Below are positions 28,056 through 33,912 of a stretch of 33,912 nt of DNA, piece after piece. Location: contig CANHFG010000018.1 in assembly GCA_947459875.1 (NCBI GenBank), positions 1 through 33,912 on the forward strand. The letters are read 5' to 3'. Below the pieces are notes generated by a model. That model saw only the letters and a program-made list of their open reading frames with translations, did not search any database and was not told the DNA's origin. A program made the translations under genes and the position numbers. How positions within the stretch are numbered: the first letter of the stretch is position 1; each line of letters starts with the position of its first letter. This DNA comes from Ignavibacteria bacterium. GTDB taxonomy: Bacteria > Bacteroidota > Ignavibacteria > Kapaibacteriales > Kapaibacteriaceae.

Positions 28056-29071
28056 TGCGACGTCGGCCGCTTGCAGCCGCAGTGATTCTTGGGCTGCTGC
28101 TGATCTGTCTCGCATCGGTTCTGTTGCGTCCGCTCAAGTGTGAGGGGTCGGTCAGCATCGCGCGCTCGAAGGTCTCCATCCGGCCCTTTATCGGACTGAT
28201 CTCGCGCCAGGCCGGCACGGTGCAGCTGTTTACCGTGCGCATTGGTGCGCGCTTGGGACTCTGGATAAGTGGCCGAAGCATTCAGCCGGGATGGTATGAT
28301 TTCCGACCTGACATGACGGCGCTGGACGCGATCACGATGATCGTTCTGGGGCGCCGCGAGCCCCTCATCAAGGTGACCATTCCGGAAGGGTACACCATCG
28401 ATCGTATTGCCCGCCGACTCTCGGCACGGGCAAACATCGATTCGGCTGCCTTCGTGGCATGGTGTTCGGCCGACTCTGTACGACGGCGCTACGGCGTGCA
28501 GGCCCCCTCGATGGAGGGTTTCCTGATGCCCGACACGTACTTCGTGCTTCGCTGTGATGATGTCGACTACGTCGGCGAAATGATGGCATCGCATGCACGG
28601 CGCGTCTGGTCGACGTTGCCTGGGTTGGACTCATCGGCCGACTGGAACGATCGTCTTCGGCTGGCCACACTGGCCTCGATCGTGCAGCTCGAAGCAGCCG
28701 TCAATGATGAGATGCCTACGATCGCCGGCGTGTATGCCAACCGGCTGCGCATTGGCATGCTGCTGCAGGCCGACCCGACGGTGCAGTACCTTACGGGCCG
28801 TGACCGCATCACCGGGGTTGAACTGCGCGATGCGTCAAACCGCTACAACACCTATGTGCACGAGGGGCTCCCGCCCGGACCGATCGGCAATCCGGGACGC
28901 CTTGCGCTGGAAGCCGCCTGCCGGCCGCAGTCGCACGACTTGTTGTTCTTTGTAGCAAGGGGCGACTCGAGCCGGCGTCACCGTTTTGCACGTACGCTCG
29001 CCGAACACAATGCCAACGTGCGCCTCTACCGCCAGGCGCGCCGAAGTGCTGCAGATGTCAGTCTGAACTGA
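28052..29071 (+). CDS. mltG: Endolytic murein transglycosylase MltG-like (YceG family)
   Basis: MltG cleaves nascent peptidoglycan glycan strands near the inner membrane. One N-terminal membrane helix (about residues 8-25) anchors a LysM-like region with PEGYTIDRIARRL. The catalytic domain follows: LMPDTYFV, ASIVQLEAAV with the presumed catalytic Glu214, VYANRLRIGMLLQADPTVQY, YNTYVHEGLPPGPIGNPG and a final LLFFVARGD. All are family hallmarks. Gln212 replaces a Glu found in the common SIVEKE motif; the residue aligned to E. coli Glu218 is kept. ATG 28052 overlaps the ABC gene stop. The 3' end overlaps the convergent GldM-like gene by 14 bases. Confidence 0.9.
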   Translation: MMRRRPLAAAVILGLLLICLASVLLRPLKCEGSVSIARSKVSIRPFIGLISRQAGTVQLFTVRIGARLGLWISGRSIQPGWYDFRPDMTALDAITMIVLGRREPLIKVTIPEGYTIDRIARRLSARANIDSAAFVAWCSADSVRRRYGVQAPSMEGFLMPDTYFVLRCDDVDYVGEMMASHARRVWSTLPGLDSSADWNDRLRLATLASIVQLEAAVNDEMPTIAGVYANRLRIGMLLQADPTVQYLTGRDRITGVELRDASNRYNTYVHEGLPPGPIGNPGRLALEAACRPQSHDLLFFVARGDSSRRHRFARTLAEHNANVRLYRQARRSAADVSLN

Positions 29072-30515
29072 CCACGGGACTTTCTTTGCCGCGCTCGTCG
29101 GTAGCCTGGACACGGAACGTGAACGGTTTGGAAGCATCTCTTCGGCTGACCTCGAAGACCTCGAGCCAGGTGATGGCCGGACGGGCATTATCGGCCTGAC
29201 GCAGATAGCCCGAAAGCTTTCGCACCGATCCGGCATTACCATCGACCAGGCGAAGCTGAGGCCTGTTCTCACCGCGCTCGTGCGACGAAAACTGCACCAC
29301 CACAAGTCGTTTATTCGGGTCTTGATCGCGCCGGATCTCACGGATCACCGGCGCCGGAAAGGGGCGCACCTGGATCTGCTGCGCATTCGGGTCCGACGCC
29401 CCATCGATCATCCGCTCAAACACAAAGGTCCGGCCAGTGTCACGGGCTGAAAACCGCAACCGTAGCTGCCCCTCGGACGTCGAGGCAATCTCGCGACTCC
29501 CGTCGCGGACAACCGCGCGGATACCGGGCCGATCGGCAGGGATCTTCGGGTCGACGACATACTCCACGCCCGGATAGACCACGTCGGGCACCGACGGTGT
29601 GGAGTAGCTCAGAGCTATCACCCGGAAACTAGTCGTCCGCATGACTCCATCGGAACGGCGTGCCGTGACTTCGACCGTTGAGGTTCCCGACCGTGGTGCG
29701 CGTCCCCGTATCACAAGCGTCCGCTGTTCGATCGTCCGCGAAAGATCAGAGATCGGCTCGCCGCTCACGCGCAGTGAGGGCATCTCGGCAAGGTCCCGCT
29801 GCGGGTCGGCCCCGCCCAGCGAAATGCGATTGCTCCACTCCTGCGATGAGAATGTGACCACCTGATCACGGGCCGGCTCGATCCAGAACTCGCCCGCTCC
29901 GGCAGGGCCTTCGGCTGGCATTGCCGTCTCGCGGAGCACGAGAGTGTCACGCCGACCCGGCATGAAGACCAGTTGAGGGGGCTGCTGATCGTTGACCACG
30001 GTTGTGAGCACAAACTGCGTGCTGCCGACGGCGCTGAGTGCATCGGTGGCAACGCCGTTGACGGGCACGCCACTGGCTTGAAGGATCACCCGGAACGTTT
30101 TCGATGCGGAAGCATCCGTCAGAGGTCGCCACGAAAAGACGAATGCACTGCGCCCGGCATCATGCCGCACTGTGGCAAACCGGCGCGGCATGCTGCTGTC
30201 CTCATCGATCGTCAGCGTCTGCCCGGTGGCAACGTCTTCAATGATCGCCCGGACCCTGACGTTGGTGAGCTCGGGTGAATAGCGGATAACGTTCGTCGAG
30301 TCCATACCAAGCACCCGAACACCCCCTGACGAGTCACGCTTGACCTCGCATGTAAGGCGGATACGTTCCGGGAAGAGCTCAATGCGAAGGGGCGCGTGCT
30401 TCTGCTGCGTCTCCGAACTTGGCGGGACGGCATCGGGCATCAGCAGCACCAGCGCAAGCAGGTACAGGATGAAGTAGATCTCAACTCTTCGACGGCGCGG
30501 CTGACGCTGATCCAT
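29058..30515 (-). CDS. Single-pass periplasmic protein, candidate divergent GldM/PorM
   Basis: ATG 30515 gives 485 residues. A short basic N-terminus (RQPRRRR) precedes one membrane helix at about 12-28, then about 450 residues of beta-sandwich-like sequence outside the inner membrane. This topology and length match GldM/PorM, the periplasmic stalk of the T9SS motor. A segment reading VVYPGVEYVV with a GIRAVVRDGS follow-up resembles the GldM inter-domain repeat, from memory. The start lies 35 bases inside the upstream two-helix gene, so the pair is coupled. Sequence similarity is too low by eye to be sure. An unrelated lineage-specific envelope protein is the alternative. Confidence 0.5.
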   Translation of the reverse strand: MDQRQPRRRRVEIYFILYLLALVLLMPDAVPPSSETQQKHAPLRIELFPERIRLTCEVKRDSSGGVRVLGMDSTNVIRYSPELTNVRVRAIIEDVATGQTLTIDEDSSMPRRFATVRHDAGRSAFVFSWRPLTDASASKTFRVILQASGVPVNGVATDALSAVGSTQFVLTTVVNDQQPPQLVFMPGRRDTLVLRETAMPAEGPAGAGEFWIEPARDQVVTFSSQEWSNRISLGGADPQRDLAEMPSLRVSGEPISDLSRTIEQRTLVIRGRAPRSGTSTVEVTARRSDGVMRTTSFRVIALSYSTPSVPDVVYPGVEYVVDPKIPADRPGIRAVVRDGSREIASTSEGQLRLRFSARDTGRTFVFERMIDGASDPNAQQIQVRPFPAPVIREIRRDQDPNKRLVVVQFSSHERGENRPQLRLVDGNAGSVRKLSGYLRQADNARPAITWLEVFEVSRRDASKPFTFRVQATDERGKESPVVSSD

Positions 30516-31305
30516 CTCGGTCGACAATGTTGCGTGAGAGAATGCGTTCCAATTCCTGGCGCACCAGGCCCTCGACCTCCTGACGCTCAACGGCGCGCAG
30601 CCGTTCGCTCAGCAGCATCACACTCTCGGAGAACTCCGCCAGTGCCTGGGTGTTCTGTTTCATCGACTGCATGAGTTCCGGATTTGGCGCGACAGCGCTC
30701 ACGGCAGCATCCACACTGCTGCGCAGCTGCTGCGTCATGGCGTCTTGCCGCTCTACAACTTCGTGGAGCGTCACCGAGATGGTCTCCAGCTGAACGGCCA
30801 TCGCCGCATAGTCGCGCCCGATCTCCCCTAGCTCGCGCAGTAGTTCCTGCGAAGTGCCGTCAGAACGCATATCGGATCCGGGGGCTTCCAGCTCGGAAGG
30901 GGGCGTGAAGAACATCACCAGAAAGAGCAGCAGAAGCAGAAGGGCCTCAAGGATGATCGCCGCGACCAACAGTCCGGGAGTGTCAACGATGCGTATGCGG
31001 TTAAGTCCGACAGCCACAAGTAGGAATGCCGCTCCGACGTACACAAACGCGTTGATCGGTGCATAGTAAAAGCGATTTACGATCTCCTGCATCCACAATG
31101 ACGTGCCCGAGAGCAGTCCAAGCGGGTGCAGAATGGTCACGTCGCGGTTGACCGTGCGGAACAGATCGGTTTCGCGCGTGCAGATCCGCCACAGGTAGCC
31201 GAGCGTTGTCAGCGCATTCAGCTGCTTGTCAAAGCGCAGCTCCTGATGCAGGTCCCGAAGCAGTGCTCGGCCGGCTGCCGTCGAGAGGGTCTCTAGCGTC
31301 GTCAT
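30481..31305 (-). CDS. Two-helix membrane protein with coiled-coil tail, candidate divergent GldL/PorL
   Basis: The 274-residue product has two membrane helices, about 85-102 (VYVGAAFLLVAVGLN) and 111-133 (LLVAAIILEALLLLLLFLV), with a glutamate, Glu120, in the middle of the second. A long charged helical region, about 150-262, follows. GldL/PorL, the proton-driven T9SS motor subunit, has the same hairpin with a functional TM2 glutamate and a cytoplasmic helical tail. Unusual here is an extra N-terminal region of about 80 residues. The gene overlaps the GldM-like gene, the known gldL-gldM order. No clear ribosome site precedes ATG 31305. The call is inference from topology and context; ExbB/MotA-like proteins are alternatives. 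Confidence 0.5.
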   Translation of the reverse strand: MTTLETLSTAAGRALLRDLHQELRFDKQLNALTTLGYLWRICTRETDLFRTVNRDVTILHPLGLLSGTSLWMQEIVNRFYYAPINAFVYVGAAFLLVAVGLNRIRIVDTPGLLVAAIILEALLLLLLFLVMFFTPPSELEAPGSDMRSDGTSQELLRELGEIGRDYAAMAVQLETISVTLHEVVERQDAMTQQLRSSVDAAVSAVAPNPELMQSMKQNTQALAEFSESVMLLSERLRAVERQEVEGLVRQELERILSRNIVDRDGSASAAPSKS

Positions 31306-31369
31306 GGTTCAGGTAGTTGTCATGGTTGTCAGACTTGCGCCAATGATACGCAATAGCACCGCTTGTTAC

Positions 31370-31398
31370 TTGTCGGTTGGCCGATTGTGTCGTATTCT
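31370..31398 (+). promoter_or_regulatory. Candidate sigma-70-type promoter of the third SBBP gene
   Basis: TTGTCG (31370-31375) and TATTCT (31393-31398) are 17 bases apart, in the 130-base gap between the divergent GldL-like gene and the SBBP gene, 37 bases before its ATG. Confidence 0.3.
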
Positions 31399-31435
31399 CG
31401 CCAGTCTGCATACCACCATCGTCGCGAGGATTTCC

Positions 31436-33912
31436 ATGCAACGTCGTTACCGTGTTCTAGTTACGGTCGTTCTGATGAGCCTGATGAGCTTCGGGCTATC
31501 ATTGAACGCAAAGATCAATCCGAAGCTTTCCTCTCCGTCGGCGCCGGTGGCCTTCGAACGGAACGTCGGCCAGGCCCGATACGAAGGCGGTAAGCAGCCG
31601 TACGGTGTCGACGCGGTGCTGCGCCTCGGGTCGACAACGGCCTACATCCATGGCACGGGGCTGGACATTCTTCAGCAGGTCACCTACCGGGTTGCAAACC
31701 GCGACCCCTACATGATGGACTACGAGGTCGATCTTTTCCGGACCGACATGCGCCTGATCGGCAGCAATCCGGACCCACGGATCGAGTTCTCGGGACGTCA
31801 GCCCGGAACGATGCGCTACATCAATGCACACACGGGCATCGATGGAATTGCGGCCGACCGTTTCGGCAGCATCGTCTACCACGACGTTTGGCCCGGCATC
31901 GATATGCGCCTGTATCTGACGTCGCTTGGACTGAAATACGACTTCGTGGTCAGGCCCGGTGCCGATCCGCGCATGATCGCCTTCCGCTATGTAGGCACAA
32001 CGGCTCCCGTAACGGACGAGGACGGTAATCTCGTGGTCGAGACGCCGCTCGGATCACTCGGCGAGCAGGCCCCGGTAGTCTTCACAACCGATGACAACGG
32101 TATGAACCGCATCCCCGTCAAGGCCCGGTATCAGATCAGTGGCTCGTCGGTGCGGTTCAAACTTGCAGCGTACGATCCAACGCGTTTGCTGGTGGTCGAT
32201 CCTCAGCGTGTATGGGCCACGTACTACGGCGGCAACAACACGATCGAGTCGGCCTACTCCGCCATTGATCCAACCGGCAATATCATTATCGCCGGTTCGA
32301 CGATCGCCACCAACATGCCGAGCTCACCCGGCGTTCTGCAGCGTCGCCTCAAGGCTCAGACCGACGGATATGTAGCCAAGTTTGACGAGCGCGGACAATT
32401 CCTCTGGCACACCTACTATGGCGGTTCGCTCATCGATAAACTCAACGACGTCACGACCGATGCCAAGGGGAACATCTGGGCCTGCGGACAGTCGAACTCG
32501 AAGGACCGTCCGGAGTTTAGCAACGCGTTGATCGGCAGTGCGCCGTATGGCGACCCCGATTCGATCCAACTGGCCGAAGCCATGGTTCTGATGCTGCAGC
32601 CGGATGGCAAGTGGGGCGACAGTTGGGAAGTGTATGGACGCGAGAACGACGTTGCCACGGGTATTGCCGTTACCGCAACCAGGGTGGCGATCGTCGGACA
32701 CACCCGATCGCCAAGGCTGGGTGGACTGTTCGGTGAAGCCCCCTATCGGAAGGACACCACGAACTTCAATGACAACACCGACCTTTTCCTGAGCATCGTC
32801 AAGCCGCGCACAAGCACACCCAACAAATGGACGAATGACTATCTGATCTTTTACGGAGGGGGCGATTTCGAATACGGAGGAAAGATCGCCTTCGACAAGC
32901 AAGGCAATGTGATCTTCAGCGGCACGACGGAATCGAACAACTTCCCTGTCACCGATGGCTCGAGGTTCAAGGGCATCTATGACGTTGGCGTTGTGAAGTT
33001 CGGAACCACACCGACGCGCCAGTGGGCCTCGGTCTTTGGATCGGCGAGCTTCGAGACGCTTGGTGACCTGGCCATCGACAGCAAGGGCGACGTGGTGATC
33101 GTCGGCACGGCAGAAGCCGGCGACTTCCCGGTATCCAATGCCATCAAGGCAACGCTTGCAGGACCAAGTGATGGCTTTGTTCGCAAGTACACCTCTGCGG
33201 GCGCCGTTGCATGGTCGACCTACTACGGCGGCGACTCGGCCGATGCTCTGCGTGGCGTAGCCATCGATCAGGCCGACAACATCTGGGTGGCCGGAAGCAC
33301 GGGTCGCTCTCCAAACATTCCACTGACGCCCGATGCCCTGCAGGCAACACCGTTTGCCCTCAGCGGCACCGACGGCATCATGGGTAAGCTCAACCCCACG
33401 GGTCAGACCCTCCTTTACGGTTCATTCCTCGGCGCACCGCCGCAGACGAATCTGCCAACGCCACCTCCACCACCGCCACCACCGCCGCCGGCCGTTCCAC
33501 CGAATGTTGACTTCGGTAACGATGAGCTTTTTGACGTGGCTCTCGACAACAACGCCTATGTGGTCTTTACCGGCATCGCTCAGAGTTACCGCATGACGAC
33601 AACGCCGGGGGCCTATCAGGACTCTTCGAAACTCGATAAGGATACTCTCCGTAAGAATGCGTTTCTGGCATACTTCACGCAGTGTAAGGATTCGATCATT
33701 CAGATCCAGCCCAACGGACCTGCCACGATCTGCGATGTTGACTCGCGTCAGCTGATCGGACCGAAGGGATTCGCACGGTATCTGTGGTCGACCGGCGAAA
33801 CCACCGCAAACATCATCGTGCGCGACTCGGGCTCGTACACGGTTCTCTGCACGACGACCGATGGTTGCCGTTACCGCGACACCATCTTCATCGGACGCAA
33901 TCCGAAACCATC
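31436..33912 (+). CDS. SBBP-repeat beta-propeller surface protein, 3' end cut by window edge (copy C)
   Basis: ATG 31436 follows an AGGA site by about 6 bases and begins a signal peptide of about 25 residues. The frame stays open for 825 codons to the window end. An N-terminal domain with NVGQARY resembles the NVGQWP domain of copies A and B. Seven blade starts are visible, such as TYYGGNN, TYYGGSLID, FYGGGDFE and TYYGGDSAD. Ten consecutive prolines (residues 676-685) interrupt the seventh blade. After the propeller a module with CKDSIIQI and YLWSTGETT resembles PKD/Ig-like domains of surface proteins. It is more distant from A and B than they are from each other. A T9SS sorting domain is expected beyond the edge. 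Confidence 0.85.
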   Translation, partial: MQRRYRVLVTVVLMSLMSFGLSLNAKINPKLSSPSAPVAFERNVGQARYEGGKQPYGVDAVLRLGSTTAYIHGTGLDILQQVTYRVANRDPYMMDYEVDLFRTDMRLIGSNPDPRIEFSGRQPGTMRYINAHTGIDGIAADRFGSIVYHDVWPGIDMRLYLTSLGLKYDFVVRPGADPRMIAFRYVGTTAPVTDEDGNLVVETPLGSLGEQAPVVFTTDDNGMNRIPVKARYQISGSSVRFKLAAYDPTRLLVVDPQRVWATYYGGNNTIESAYSAIDPTGNIIIAGSTIATNMPSSPGVLQRRLKAQTDGYVAKFDERGQFLWHTYYGGSLIDKLNDVTTDAKGNIWACGQSNSKDRPEFSNALIGSAPYGDPDSIQLAEAMVLMLQPDGKWGDSWEVYGRENDVATGIAVTATRVAIVGHTRSPRLGGLFGEAPYRKDTTNFNDNTDLFLSIVKPRTSTPNKWTNDYLIFYGGGDFEYGGKIAFDKQGNVIFSGTTESNNFPVTDGSRFKGIYDVGVVKFGTTPTRQWASVFGSASFETLGDLAIDSKGDVVIVGTAEAGDFPVSNAIKATLAGPSDGFVRKYTSAGAVAWSTYYGGDSADALRGVAIDQADNIWVAGSTGRSPNIPLTPDALQATPFALSGTDGIMGKLNPTGQTLLYGSFLGAPPQTNLPTPPPPPPPPPPAVPPNVDFGNDELFDVALDNNAYVVFTGIAQSYRMTTTPGAYQDSSKLDKDTLRKNAFLAYFTQCKDSIIQIQPNGPATICDVDSRQLIGPKGFARYLWSTGETTANIIVRDSGSYTVLCTTTDGCRYRDTIFIGRNPKP
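33461..33490 (+). repeat. Proline-codon run (ten CCN codons) in SBBP copy C
   Basis: Thirty bases made only of CCA, CCT and CCG codons encode ten prolines. The codons are mixed rather than a pure triplet repeat, which suggests selection for the amino acid run and not recent slippage. Translation would be expected to depend on EF-P. Confidence 0.85.

Overview
The window looks like chromosome from a GC-rich member of the Bacteroidota/Chlorobi (FCB) group. A Kapabacteria/Ignavibacteria-like lineage is my inference. Reasons: C-terminal sorting-domain-like ends typical of type IX secretion (T9SS) cargo, large SBBP-repeat propeller proteins, a DUF1573 protein, a menaquinone-type complex II in the order C-A-B, and a candidate GldL/GldM-like T9SS motor pair. 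Coding density is very high. No intergenic gap reaches 300 bases; the largest is about 190 bases, at 22738-22928. I saw no tRNA, rRNA, CRISPR array, insertion sequence or phage gene.

Layout. Positions 1-6736 (minus strand) hold nuoM and nuoN, a secreted protein with a T9SS-type tail, a small outer-membrane barrel candidate, and a truncated DUF1573 protein. Positions 6828-7442 (plus) encode peptidyl-tRNA hydrolase. Positions 7457-16264 (minus) form one tightly packed transcription unit. It runs sufB-sufC-sufD-sufS-sufE-sufT, an FAD/NAD reductase, a [2Fe-2S] ferredoxin, an Rrf2 regulator, an A-type Fe-S carrier, a superoxide dismutase and a LON-domain protein. Many junctions are 1- or 4-nt start/stop overlaps. 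A perfect 13-bp palindrome sits against the likely -10 box of sufB and is the best operator candidate.

Positions 16404-22737 (minus) hold two tandem paralogous SBBP/Ig-like cell-surface proteins, separated by a clear intrinsic terminator. Positions 22929-23645 (plus) encode PdxJ, convergent with the sdhC-sdhA-sdhB operon at 23656-27039 (minus). Positions 27144-29071 (plus) carry an ABC ATPase without a permease, overlapping mltG. Positions 29058-31305 (minus) hold the candidate GldL/GldM-like pair. Positions 31436-33912 (plus) hold a third SBBP protein that runs off the window.

How it fits together. The suf block is a self-contained Fe-S assembly and oxidative-stress unit: scaffold, sulfur donor, maturation factor, carrier, its own electron-transfer pair, regulator and SOD. 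Its products would supply clusters to SdhB and other respiratory proteins. The surface proteins need T9SS export, and the GldL/GldM-like pair may be the motor for it. The most interesting items are the reductase-ferredoxin pair, split by a single in-frame stop inside the suf operon; the sufB operator; the divergent motor candidates; the seven-fold propeller architecture of all three SBBP proteins; and an over-represented AAGGGGC/AGGGGGC word across the window.
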